DNA of 64,000 bases from the NCBI GenBank assembly GCA_016342745.1, contig JAEINT010000001.1:186001-250000 (forward strand), read 5' to 3'. The position numbers were made by a program, and so were the translations under genes. The notes under the pieces were generated by a model. The model was given only the letters and a program-made list of their open reading frames with translations. It made no database searches and was not told the origin of the DNA. Below, in pieces: positions 44,952 to 53,443 of the stretch (positions are counted from its first letter, which is position 1; the number at the start of each line of letters is the position of its first letter). This stretch comes from Labilibaculum sp. (GTDB taxonomy: Bacteria > Bacteroidota > Bacteroidia > Bacteroidales > Marinifilaceae).

Positions 44952-45896
44952 TTATTCTTTAAGAGTTTTCATGAACTCAATAATTTCACCGATATCTTCT
45001 TCAGTAAGATCATTTTTATAGGAAAGCATCAAGCCTTTGTTATAACCGTCTACAATGTCATCATTAGGGTTGTAAATGGAATTGATCACATAAGCACTGT
45101 CAACAATTTGCTCTCTGGTTTGTCCTTTAGATTTTACGGTTTCCGTTCTACCGTATAGCCCTTTCCATGTAGGACCAACAAGTTTAGAGCCATCAATAGA
45201 ATGACAGGCAAGACAACCATTTTTCTTTACAATACTTAAACCGATAGCACCTGGTTTATCTGAAACTAGTATTGTGGTTTGGGTTGTATCAACATACCAA
45301 CTATCAAATTTATCTTGCGGCATCACAACTACAGAGGTCTGCATTGCGGAATGTCTTAAACCACAATATTCAGTACAGAATATATCGAACTCGCCAACTC
45401 TTCCAGGAATAAACCACATCATCTGTTCTTTTCCAGGCACCAAATCCTGTTTTAATCTAAAGGATGGGATGTAAAGACTGTGCAATACGTCAAGAGCTAC
45501 CAAATCGAGTTTTACAGCTCGATCTAATGGCACATAAAGTGTATCTGTTTTCTTGCCATTTTCATATTCGAATTGCCAACTCCACATTCGGCCAACACTT
45601 TTAATGGTAAAAGCATCATCAGGAACTTCTTTCATTGGCTTATAACCCATCCAGCCATAGTAAAACATTACCATTACTAAAATGGTTGGGATAACAGTCC
45701 ATAGTATCTCAAGGGGAACACTTCCGTGTATTTGAGTGGCTTTCGGATTTTTTTCTTTGCGATATCGAAATACAAAGTAAATCATAGTAGCTGTGATGGC
45801 GATGAGGAAAAAGAAAATGATCCCCAGGATCACTTCGAAAGAAGTATCTACACCTTTCACAAAATTGGAAGCATCGGGTATTGCTTTAGAAGTCAT
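44952..45896 (-). CDS. coxB: Cytochrome c oxidase subunit II with fused cytochrome c domain
   Basis: 314 aa. Two N-terminal helices anchor a cupredoxin domain with the CuA site (FCTEYCGLRHSAM, about residues 175-187, and the upstream VLHSLYIP His). A C-terminal class I cytochrome c domain has CLACH at about 226. The fusion marks a caa3-type enzyme that takes electrons from cytochrome c, here probably directly from ACIII. It starts three bases after coxD. Confidence 0.95.
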   Translation of the reverse strand: MTSKAIPDASNFVKGVDTSFEVILGIIFFFLIAITATMIYFVFRYRKEKNPKATQIHGSVPLEILWTVIPTILVMVMFYYGWMGYKPMKEVPDDAFTIKSVGRMWSWQFEYENGKKTDTLYVPLDRAVKLDLVALDVLHSLYIPSFRLKQDLVPGKEQMMWFIPGRVGEFDIFCTEYCGLRHSAMQTSVVVMPQDKFDSWYVDTTQTTILVSDKPGAIGLSIVKKNGCLACHSIDGSKLVGPTWKGLYGRTETVKSKGQTREQIVDSAYVINSIYNPNDDIVDGYNKGLMLSYKNDLTEEDIGEIIEFMKTLKE

Positions 45897-45899
45897 AAG

Positions 45900-46187
45900 C
45901 TATCGGTATAAGTAGTCTAAGAATGTAATGAAAATAACACAAGCCAGCAGAATGAATACACTAGCTACCATGATGCCGTAAAATTTCTTGTCGAATTTTA
46001 AATGCATAAAAATGAGTAGTACCAATATGGATTTTATACTCGCAAGTAGTAAAGCTGCCGAAACAGTATAAGGTCCTAACTCAATTCCTGTAACTGCTAC
46101 AGAAAGGAATGTCATAAAAAGTAGAGCAATTAATACATAGATATATGTACTATACTTTACGATGTGTGTATGTGCTTCTTTTTCCAT
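45900..46187 (-). CDS. coxD: Cytochrome c oxidase subunit IV
   Basis: 95 aa, three helices: YSTYIYVLIALLFMTFLSVA, then LLLASIKSILVLLIFMHLKF (the subunit IV signature KxxLVxxxFMHLK), then a final helix ending FLDYLYR. It is a small assembly/stability subunit of the caa3 oxidase, 10 bp after coxC and three bp before coxB. Confidence 0.92.
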   Translation of the reverse strand: MEKEAHTHIVKYSTYIYVLIALLFMTFLSVAVTGIELGPYTVSAALLLASIKSILVLLIFMHLKFDKKFYGIMVASVFILLACVIFITFLDYLYR

Positions 46188-46197
46188 AGTTGTACAA

Positions 46198-46812
46198 TTA
46201 GGTGATTAGATAAAATAATGGGAATAGGAAAATCCATATTAGATCGACCAAATGCCAGTACAATCCGCTATTTTCAAGAATTACAAAATTGTCATGTTGA
46301 ACTTCATCTTTAACAACCATTCTCATTACATAGGCTATAAAGGCTACCCCTATAATAATATGGAGAGCATGAAGACCAGTCATAGCGTAGTATAATCCGA
46401 AAAATAAGATTTCTCCCTGACTAGCTTCCATCAGTGTCGGACTGCCAGGATAAATACCATGAGAAATTTTACCACTCCATTCAAAGTATTTATTCACCAT
46501 GAAGACAACAGCAAGGAGTATTGTTACACCCATTAAAATGAGGGTGAGTTTTTTGTTCTTGAATTGAATCGCACTTATCGACATGGCAATAGTCATACTA
46601 CTAACCAATAGAATTACGGTATTTACGGTGCCAATAAATGTGTCTAACTCTAAAGCTGCAAGATGAAATGCTTCAGGATTAAGATATCGGTAAATTGAAT
46701 AAACAATGAATAGTCCGCCAAACAGAAGTAGCTCAGTAAAAATAAAGATCCACATTCCGGTTTTTGCACCTTCATCGTCTCTATGTTCATCAATGTGTAC
46801 GTGATCACTCAT
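46198..46812 (-). CDS. coxC: Cytochrome c oxidase subunit III
   Basis: 204 aa, five helices, the short bacterial COX3 form. Signatures: KTGMWIFIFTELLLFGGLF, then FFGLYYAMTGLHALHIIIG and a final SGLYWHLVDLIWIFLFPLFY. It overlaps the end of coxA by eight bases. Confidence 0.95.
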   Translation of the reverse strand: MSDHVHIDEHRDDEGAKTGMWIFIFTELLLFGGLFIVYSIYRYLNPEAFHLAALELDTFIGTVNTVILLVSSMTIAMSISAIQFKNKKLTLILMGVTILLAVVFMVNKYFEWSGKISHGIYPGSPTLMEASQGEILFFGLYYAMTGLHALHIIIGVAFIAYVMRMVVKDEVQHDNFVILENSGLYWHLVDLIWIFLFPLFYLIT

Positions 46813-48412
46813 AGTCGTATGGCTGTTTGGTTACTACTGGAATTTCTTCAAAATTTTCTAGAGTCGGAGGACTTCCAACTGTCCATTCTAATGTTTTACC
46901 ATTCCAAGGATCTGCCTCTGCAGGTTCTCCTTTGCGTGCCGATCGAATTAAATTGGCAATAATGATAACCAATCCAGAGATCATCAACATTGCACCAAAG
47001 GATGAAACTATGTTTGGTCCATGGAACTCTTCTACATAATCATAATATCTTCTTGGCATACCAATCATTCCCAAGTAGAACATTGGTAGGTATAGGGTGT
47101 TAAATCCGGTAAAGAAAATTGCTAAACCGATATTTGCCCAACCTTTATCGTACATTCTTCCGAACATTTTAGGATACCAATAATGCAGTGCACCAAAAAA
47201 TGCATAACCAGTACCACCAAATACTATAAAATGGAAGTGAGCCACAACGAAGGCGGTATCATGCAAATGTACATTGGCAGATAATGCACCAAGTACCATT
47301 CCAGACAATCCTCCAATCATAAATACAAATAGGAAACACAAGGCCCATAAAAATGGTGTTTGAATATCAATAGAAGCTTTGTGCAGCGTTGCCACCCAGT
47401 TGAATATTTTAATCGCACTTGGTATAGCTACGAGGAAGGTTAATATTGAGAAAGTGTACAATGCAGTACCACTCATTCCTGAAGTAAACATATGATGCCC
47501 CCAAACAAAGTAGCCTACAAATGCAATTGCTAGCGTTGAAACGACAATAGCTTTGTAGCCGAAAATCGTCTTACGGGCAAATGTTGGAATAATTTCAGAT
47601 ATGATTCCCATTGCAGGTAAAATCATGATGTAAACTGCTGGGTGAGAGTAAATCCAGAATAAATGCTGATATAAAATAGGATCACCACCTAATGCAGGAT
47701 CAAAAAAACCAATTTGCATGGTGCGTTCCAGAACAATCATTAAAAGCGTAACACCAACAATTGGCGTTGCCAATACTTGAATCCAGCTAGTTCCATACAA
47801 GGCCCAAGGAAACAGCGGCATTTTCATCCATACCATTCCAGGAGCTCTCATTCGATGAATGGTGACAATAAAGTTAATTCCTGTTGCAATAGATGAGAAA
47901 CCCAAAATGAATGCTCCTGTTACCGCAGGAAGCATATTTGTACCTGTCTTAAAACTGTAGGGAGCATAGAAAGTCCAACCTGTGTCTGGAGCATCTCCTA
48001 TAAACTGCGCAGATAGTGCAACTACAGCTCCTAAAATATAAATCCACCAAGAAAGTAAATTCAATTTTGGGAAAGCAACATCTTTTGCGCCAATCATTAT
48101 TGGAAGAAAGAAATTTCCAAATACAGCAGGTAATCCAGGAACCACAATCAAGAATATCATTGTTATTCCATGAAGGGTGAAGAAGCTGTTATAGGTTTGG
48201 GCATCCATAATTGTTTTACCTGGGGCTATCAATTCTATTTTCATTAATAAACCCAAAATTGCCGCGACACTAAAAAGGACCAGCATACTATACAAATACA
48301 ACAAACCAATCCTTTTGTGATCTGTTGAGAAAATCCATGCAAATATGCCTTTGTACTTCCCTTTGTATTCAAGGTAGTTAGGCTCATGGTTTTGAATTAC
48401 AGTTTCAGACAT
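46805..48412 (-). CDS. coxA: Cytochrome c oxidase subunit I (aa3 type)
   Basis: 535 aa, twelve helices. It carries the heme a and heme a3-CuB centre: WIYSHPAVYIMILPAMGIIS holds the CuB His-Tyr pair and the following SEII holds the K-channel Glu. GHHMFTSG has the CuB histidines, and HDTAFVVAHFHFIVFGG binds the two hemes. NFFLPIMIGAKDVAFPKLN marks the D-channel entry. It heads the coxA-C-D-B-ctaB cluster; a GxxExxY gene separates it from sco. Confidence 0.97.
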   Translation of the reverse strand: MSETVIQNHEPNYLEYKGKYKGIFAWIFSTDHKRIGLLYLYSMLVLFSVAAILGLLMKIELIAPGKTIMDAQTYNSFFTLHGITMIFLIVVPGLPAVFGNFFLPIMIGAKDVAFPKLNLLSWWIYILGAVVALSAQFIGDAPDTGWTFYAPYSFKTGTNMLPAVTGAFILGFSSIATGINFIVTIHRMRAPGMVWMKMPLFPWALYGTSWIQVLATPIVGVTLLMIVLERTMQIGFFDPALGGDPILYQHLFWIYSHPAVYIMILPAMGIISEIIPTFARKTIFGYKAIVVSTLAIAFVGYFVWGHHMFTSGMSGTALYTFSILTFLVAIPSAIKIFNWVATLHKASIDIQTPFLWALCFLFVFMIGGLSGMVLGALSANVHLHDTAFVVAHFHFIVFGGTGYAFFGALHYWYPKMFGRMYDKGWANIGLAIFFTGFNTLYLPMFYLGMIGMPRRYYDYVEEFHGPNIVSSFGAMLMISGLVIIIANLIRSARKGEPAEADPWNGKTLEWTVGSPPTLENFEEIPVVTKQPYDYE

Positions 48413-48444
48413 ATAATTAGTGTTACGATTGATATTTTATTTAT

Positions 48445-48853
48445 AACCACAGATTACACAGATATTTTTAAAAGGTAAATGGTTTGTATTGTAAACTATT
48501 GGTGCCAAAATTTATTAATGATCCAACTTTCTTTTTTGTAGCCTTCAAATAATTTAAGATATGAGCAGCATGAATCTCATCAAAACATAGAAAATCGGCC
48601 ATATAGTTCTTGTGCAATAATTTTTCTTTGTAGTTAATGTCTATTTTGGACTCTCTTTGGAAAGCAATAGAATTTACTTCGAATTCATATTCAAGTGCCT
48701 CTTGATACACGGCTTCATGAAAACCACATCCTAGTTCAGAATGAACTGCCATACAAGATCCAATGATCTTAAAACACTCATTTTTATATAGGAAATTGTT
48801 TTTGTTCATATTTTATACTTACCGATTTGGGTTAATCTGTGAGATTTGTGGTT
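48445..48853. mobile_element. GxxExxY cassette 1 with terminal inverted repeats
   Basis: AACCACAGATTACACAGAT (48445-48463) and the complement of 48835-48853 (AACCACAAATCTCACAGAT) match at 16 of 19 positions and bracket the 113-codon GxxExxY gene. The unit sits between sco and coxA. The boundaries suggest a small insertion unit; how it would move is unknown, since no transposase is inside. Confidence 0.5.
48468..48809 (-). pseudogene. GxxExxY nuclease-fold protein with active-site deletion
   Basis: 113 aa. The family motif appears as GCGFHEAVYQEALEYEF (G-x2-E-x2-Y), and the C-terminus ILNYLKATKKKVGSLINFG matches the family. Between them the usual ...DxxIxVELKA... strand with the catalytic ExK of the PD-(D/E)xK fold is missing: MADFLCFDEIHAAHIL goes straight from the strand before it to the helix after it, about ten residues short. 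The frame is intact, but a nuclease activity is unlikely. Listed as a pseudogene for loss of the motif. Confidence 0.7.
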
Positions 48854-48855
48854 GT

Positions 48856-49638
48856 TTATTGTGATTTCTTTTTAGGCTTTTTAAGCATTAGCAATAGGAA
48901 TACAATTAATCCCATAACCAGGATAATTGTTCCCGTTACTTTTGTAATGTTTAAAACGTAGGCTTGCCCTACAGGATCGTAGGAATAGCAATATTGTAGT
49001 AGCTTGTTGATCGTTGGTCCGGCTTGCCCTTTCGAAGCTTCCATTATGGCTAACTTAAATTCGAAAGGAAGAAAATAAGTCCCATTTAGGTAACGGGTAA
49101 TTTTCCCTTCTGGACTCACGATAATAACCGTAGCCGCATGCGTATACTCATTCCCAACTTTTTTATACCTGAAGCCTGTTGCTTGCGTTGCACGAGCAAT
49201 ATTTAGGCTATCAGCAGAAAAAAACTTCCACCCATCTTGGGTGTTTTTGCCTTGAATAAGAGATTGGTAATTCTTTTTTTTCTTAACGCCTAAATCATAA
49301 GTTTCTGTAGGATCGAAACTAATTGTGATTACTTGGTAATCTTCAGATAGATTTAGATCACTTTTTTGAACAACATCAGCTAAACCATCCATTAATGGGC
49401 TGCAAATTCCTGGACATCGATAGTAGACAAAAATAATAGCCGTTGGCTTGTCAATTTGATCTTTTAAAAAAACCAATTCGCCTTTTTCATTTGTTAGTTG
49501 AATGTTTTCAGGAATTGTATCATCCAATCGTTCTATTATTCCAACTTCAAAATCGGAATATAGATCTTTATCGTCTTGTCCGAACGAAATACTAGCTTTA
49601 AAGATGATAACTAGACAAACAATAAGTTTTAATTTCAT
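48856..49638 (-). CDS. sco: SCO1/SenC-type copper chaperone
   Basis: 260 aa from ATG 49638 (MKLKLIVCLVIIF), chosen because GGAGG stands ten bases upstream. Thioredoxin-fold copper protein that loads the CuA site of subunit II. The copper ligands are CxxxC in YRCPGICSPLMDG and the later His in EYTHAAT. A C-terminal helix (GTIILVMGLIVFLLLML) anchors it. It precedes coxA in the direction of transcription, with the GxxExxY cassette between. Confidence 0.93.
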   Translation of the reverse strand: MKLKLIVCLVIIFKASISFGQDDKDLYSDFEVGIIERLDDTIPENIQLTNEKGELVFLKDQIDKPTAIIFVYYRCPGICSPLMDGLADVVQKSDLNLSEDYQVITISFDPTETYDLGVKKKKNYQSLIQGKNTQDGWKFFSADSLNIARATQATGFRYKKVGNEYTHAATVIIVSPEGKITRYLNGTYFLPFEFKLAIMEASKGQAGPTINKLLQYCYSYDPVGQAYVLNITKVTGTIILVMGLIVFLLLMLKKPKKKSQ

Positions 49639-49854
49639 AAGTGGTCCTCCATAGTTTTTAGGGTTAAGGAGAGAAATGGGGCAATAAACTGGGATAAACA
49701 TCACTCTGTTCTATATAAATATATAAAAATAAATGATTGGTTCTTATGGTTAATTAGCTTTTTTTGCGATAGTTAGCTATTTAGACTGCAGAATTATTTT
49801 GAAAATGTGGACTGGGTTTACTATTTTTACTGGATCTAAAAAAGGATAGCACAC

Positions 49855-50286
49855 ATGAGAGAGTTGAACGTAATATTTTTCTTTTTTTTAATTTTCTTAT
49901 TCGCATGTAGCGGATCTGATAAAAAAAAATCGAACAAAGAAAATTTGGGAGTTGAAATAACTGCTTCGGATATGGAAAAAGGAGGGCAGTTGTATCGAGC
50001 TAAGTGCATGAATTGCCATCTGAAAACAGGAAAAGGAATACCAAAAGTATTTCCTCCTTTAGCAAATTCAGATTACTTAAGAAAGAATACTGATGAGGCT
50101 ATAAAAATGGTAAAATTTGGAAGTAACAAGCCGATTAAAGTGAATGGAATTAAATACAATAGTTTAATGCCTGCTTCCGGTTTAACCGATAAGGAATTGG
50201 TCTTGGTTTTTAATTATATTCTAAATTCGTGGGAGAATAATTACGGACAAGTAAGCCTAGAAGAGGTTGCAGCAATTAAGAGGTAA
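49855..50286 (+). CDS. Small cytochrome c lipoprotein
   Basis: 143 aa; SPII signal with Cys18 (FLFACSGSD), then one class I heme c domain with CMNCHLKTGKGIPKVFPPL and a distal MPASGL. It may shuttle electrons between ACIII and the oxidases or serve a nearby enzyme; the partner is inferred only from position. Transcribed on its own. Confidence 0.88.
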   Translation: MRELNVIFFFFLIFLFACSGSDKKKSNKENLGVEITASDMEKGGQLYRAKCMNCHLKTGKGIPKVFPPLANSDYLRKNTDEAIKMVKFGSNKPIKVNGIKYNSLMPASGLTDKELVLVFNYILNSWENNYGQVSLEEVAAIKR

Positions 50287-50316
50287 AAAAAGCTTTTGAT
50301 CTAATCAAAAGCTTTA
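50286..50316. terminator. Hairpin between convergent genes
   Basis: AAAGCTTTTGAT-CTA-ATCAAAAGCTTT. The T-run is on the minus strand, so it terminates the SEC-C gene; on the plus strand it ends the cytochrome gene without a T-tract. Confidence 0.8.
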
Positions 50317-50324
50317 GGTTCATA

Positions 50325-50588
50325 TTAAAATACATTGGATTTTACTTTGTAATATTCTTTGCGAAGTTTTTTTACGCTTAAAACTTTGATCGTTTCTTCT
50401 CCTGTTGTTTCACTTATTTTCTTAACGGCAACCTTGCTTTTTTTCTGATGATCGGGGTAGTGACAGGATTTGTACTTCTTTCCACTCTCACAATAGCATT
50501 TCTCGTTACGCTCAATTCTTACATAGTAAAATTCTTCTTCATCATTTGTATTGAAGAAGCTTAAAAGACTGTTAAGTGTTTTCTTCAT
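50325..50588 (-). CDS. Small SEC-C motif zinc-binding protein
   Basis: 87 aa. The SEC-C type zinc site is NEKCYCESGKKYKSCH (CxCxSGxxYKxCH). The N- and C-terminal parts are charged. SEC-C domains occur in SecA and in many small proteins of unknown role. The terminator at 50286-50316 follows it. Confidence 0.85.
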   Translation of the reverse strand: MKKTLNSLLSFFNTNDEEEFYYVRIERNEKCYCESGKKYKSCHYPDHQKKSKVAVKKISETTGEETIKVLSVKKLRKEYYKVKSNVF

Positions 50589-50973
50589 AGTGTTGAATAT
50601 CTAAAAGTTAAACTTTGGGAACCTTTAATTTACAAGATATTCTGAATGGAAACAATTAAAATAAGTACAGGTGTTAATTATCCAATAGTAATAGTACGTT
50701 TATTTACAAAACTTATATTTGATTTTTATGTTCGGTTAGGTTATATTTAATCCAAAATATTGTTGATTTTTTGTTAGGATAAAAATAACAATAAGTTAAG
50801 TTGATAATTTTCTTAGTCTGAACAGTTAGTATATAAACTCCAGTACGCAAAAGAGTTGGGGATATTGTAGCGATCTCAAGTCTAGTTGATAATAATTAAT
50901 TATTGATATTTAGTTTTGTCAGTTCAATTAAATAGCATAAATTTGATTTTGTTAATAAGTAAAACAAAAGAAA
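50589..50973. other. Intergenic region upstream of the LipL32-like gene
   Basis: 385 bp, AT-rich. It contains a full consensus promoter at 50915-50945; nothing else recognised. Confidence 0.6.
50915..50945 (+). promoter_or_regulatory. Consensus promoter of the LipL32-like gene
   Basis: TTTG at 50915-50918 and TAAATTTG at 50938-50945 with 19 bp between, an exact TTTG-N19-TAnnTTTG match 28 bp before the start codon. Confidence 0.8.
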
Positions 50974-51654
50974 ATGAAAAGATTAATTGTGATTTTGGCA
51001 TTAGCCTTAGCCGTTGTAGCACCTTCGCAAGCTCAAAAACTAGGTAAATTTGGTGGTTTAACTGAAAAGAAAATTGGACCTAAAACGATTAAAGTACCTT
51101 ACACAGATGTTGTTTCTTATATGGGATATGCAGCTAAGGATACACAAGATGAGGTAATTGATGGAAAGAAATTTTATTTTATTTATTTATGGGTACCAGC
51201 GGTAGCTCCTGAATTAGGTGTTCGAATGATGTCTCCAGTAGGAAAAACTAAAGTTAAGGGTGCGATTCAGTCAGAGGATTATACTGCAAATGCCGATTCA
51301 AAAGATTATTTTGATACTTACATTACTTTGGAACGTTCTGATATTGTTAGTGCTGACAAGATTTCTGTTGATGGGGTAAATAGTGCTAAATGGTTTTCAT
51401 TAGCTAAAAATGATGATAGTAGTGAAATGCCTAAAACTCCTCGAGGATCAAAATACAATTCTTTACTACGTTATAAGAGTGTAGCTGGTGATCCACTTAA
51501 AGCATTAACAGTTGGATTGTATAGAATTGGTTTTACTACCTACAAAAAAGGTGAAGTCAAAGGTTCTTTTTTAGCACAAGTTGGAGCTCCCGTAAAAATA
51601 CCTGGAATTGTAATGGCTAAAACAATTGAAGAATTGAAAGCTCAAATTAAATAA
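50974..51654 (+). CDS. LipL32-family surface protein homologue
   Basis: 226 aa; signal peptide ending APSQAQ|KLG with no lipobox cysteine. The body matches the Leptospira LipL32 family in order: FIYLWVPAVAPELGVRMMSP, DYFDTYITLER, KYNSLLRYKS, then GLYRIGFTTYKKGEVKGSFL. From memory these correspond to YVWIPAVIAEMGVRMISP, WFDTWIRVER, KYNSLTRIK and GLYRISFTTYKPGEVKGSF in LipL32. LipL32 is an abundant surface lipoprotein with a jelly-roll fold; here it is probably secreted or periplasmic. A consensus promoter and own terminator make it a single-gene unit. Confidence 0.88.
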   Translation: MKRLIVILALALAVVAPSQAQKLGKFGGLTEKKIGPKTIKVPYTDVVSYMGYAAKDTQDEVIDGKKFYFIYLWVPAVAPELGVRMMSPVGKTKVKGAIQSEDYTANADSKDYFDTYITLERSDIVSADKISVDGVNSAKWFSLAKNDDSSEMPKTPRGSKYNSLLRYKSVAGDPLKALTVGLYRIGFTTYKKGEVKGSFLAQVGAPVKIPGIVMAKTIEELKAQIK

Positions 51655-51693
51655 TTATCCTTTAAGATCGTATTCGATTTTTTACAACAATTT

Positions 51694-51732
51694 AAGAGGC
51701 TATATCCTAGGTAGATATTGCCTCTTTTTTTA
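51694..51732 (+). terminator. Terminator after the LipL32-like gene
   Basis: AAGAGGC ... GCCTCTT with an inner ATATC/GATAT stem and a following T8. Confidence 0.88.
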
Positions 51733-51761
51733 TTGATAGAATTGTCAAAAGTTAGTTTGTA

Positions 51762-52616
51762 TTATTTTTTAGTAGTAATAATCACACATCCATTTGCAGC
51801 ATTCGCACCATAAAAAGTAGATGCTTTACCTTTTTCAGTAATGATTTTAATATCCTTAATTTCAGAAAGTTCATATTTGTTAAGCCCTTTCATATAGCAC
51901 GGTATCGTGTCAATAATTAATTGAGGAAACTTAGTATGGCTTGTGTTCTCAGTTATACCTAATTCTAATTGCATCCTTTTTTTTACTTCCTGATATAAGG
52001 AGGATTCTTTTGATCCTTCTGGTAAATAGCAATCAATTTGCCCTGAGGATAAACCATAACCTCCAGGAGGGAGTGTTTCAATAAATTCGTTGAAATGTTT
52101 ATTTCTATTTAGAATTGAGTTAGCTAAACGTTCAATTTTTGCAACTTTAAATCTATTTCCACCCTCACTCAATCGCGGACTCCAATAGGTATAAGTGCGA
52201 TATTTTTTAGGAGTTGAAACCTCGATGTGAACATAGCTGCCATCAATTCCCCAAGTGTTGTCAGCAGGAAGCGTTGTGATATCATAAGCAAGGAGAGTAT
52301 CCAGTAATTGCTTGGAAATTTCTGATTCGAAATCGACTTTATTAATTATTGGATCTTGCCACATAGCCCATTGAGTTAAGTTTGCCTTAACACCATTTTG
52401 TTTTGTTACTTCAATGGTTCCCTTGCCACTCCATATTCGAAGTCTTAATGAATCGGTACTATTTCTTAAATCTTCTAGTCCAAATTTAGTAATGTATTCC
52501 GGCATTTTATCATAGAAAAATTGATCTAGCTTATTATCAGAAACTTCAATTGTTTTTTGACTGTATGCATTAAAATAGCATAATAGGAATAGGAAGAGAG
52601 TAATTGTTTTATTCAT
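51762..52616 (-). CDS. Secreted protein with a C-terminal TonB-plug-like segment
   Basis: 284 aa; signal peptide ending NAYSQ|KT. The main part is of unknown fold. The last 40 residues (LSEIKDIKIITEKGKAST, FYGANAANGCVIITTKK) match the end of a TonB-dependent-receptor plug domain (AxxYGxxAxNGVIxITTK). No beta-barrel follows; the protein stops there. Stand-alone plug-like ends occur in Bacteroidota proteins of unknown role. Monocistronic, with an 84-bp gap to the SafE-like gene. Confidence 0.72.
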   Translation of the reverse strand: MNKTITLFLFLLCYFNAYSQKTIEVSDNKLDQFFYDKMPEYITKFGLEDLRNSTDSLRLRIWSGKGTIEVTKQNGVKANLTQWAMWQDPIINKVDFESEISKQLLDTLLAYDITTLPADNTWGIDGSYVHIEVSTPKKYRTYTYWSPRLSEGGNRFKVAKIERLANSILNRNKHFNEFIETLPPGGYGLSSGQIDCYLPEGSKESSLYQEVKKRMQLELGITENTSHTKFPQLIIDTIPCYMKGLNKYELSEIKDIKIITEKGKASTFYGANAANGCVIITTKK

Positions 52617-52700
52617 AGCTTAATTGTTTTTAGAGTGAATAAAAATTATTGTTTTGATAAACAATAATCAGGCCAAAAATAAGTAAGCTCGATAATGATT

Positions 52701-53432
52701 TTAATGACAGCAATCTGGTTTTGGTTTCGTTACATCCACTTGTTCTGTAGGAACAGTCATTGCTTTTTCAGGAGGACTTAAAAATGGAATCCCTAAACTC
52801 AAACCGCGAAGTACGAATAGAATACCAATAAAAACAATTGCGTATGGAATCAAACGGGTTATTTTTTTTCTTAGTTCAAGTGTAATTAGGTTACCTATTA
52901 ATGAAATGGCCAACATCATTGGAAGTGTTCCTAAACCAAAAATAAACATGAATAGTCCACCTCCAACAGATGATCCTGTAGCAATTGCAGCTGCAATTGC
53001 AACGTAAACCAATCCGCATGGTAGTAATCCATTTAATAATCCGATGAGGAAAAGAGAACCATAACTGCGTTGCGTAAATAATTTACCTAGTGATAATTTT
53101 ACTTTTCCTACGAAAGAGAAGATTCCTTTTTCTGCATTAAAACGATTCTTATAAAGTGAGGGAGTAACAACAGATAAAATCATGATAGCTCCCATAATAA
53201 CAGATACCCATTGCTGAAAGCCACTCATAACTAGTCCGCGACCAAGTAAACCAAAAACTATACCCATAAGTGCATAGGTTATTGCACGGCCAATGTTATA
53301 TATTAGTCCGCCGGTTATTCGAGCTAACCAGGAGCTTGTTTTTAAAGGGATTGCTAGAGCTATTGGCCCGCACATGCCAACACAGTGAAAACTGCCAATT
53401 AGACCTAATGTTAATGCTGATAAGTATACCAT
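52701..53432 (-). CDS. Sulfite exporter TauE/SafE-family protein linked to cbb3 maturation
   Basis: 243 aa, six helices. The start MVYLSALTLGLIGSFHCVGMCGPIALAIP carries a CxxxC motif in the first helix (HCVGMCGP) and LLPCGLVYVAIAAAI in the fourth; the C-terminus ends DCCH. This subgroup (UreH/CcoS-neighbour type) is regularly found next to ccoG/ccoH and probably handles copper for the cbb3 oxidase. It is the last gene in the cco cluster, separated from ccoH by a broken GxxExxY gene. Confidence 0.82.
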   Translation of the reverse strand: MVYLSALTLGLIGSFHCVGMCGPIALAIPLKTSSWLARITGGLIYNIGRAITYALMGIVFGLLGRGLVMSGFQQWVSVIMGAIMILSVVTPSLYKNRFNAEKGIFSFVGKVKLSLGKLFTQRSYGSLFLIGLLNGLLPCGLVYVAIAAAIATGSSVGGGLFMFIFGLGTLPMMLAISLIGNLITLELRKKITRLIPYAIVFIGILFVLRGLSLGIPFLSPPEKAMTVPTEQVDVTKPKPDCCH

Positions 53433-53443
53433 GTTTCTTGAAT

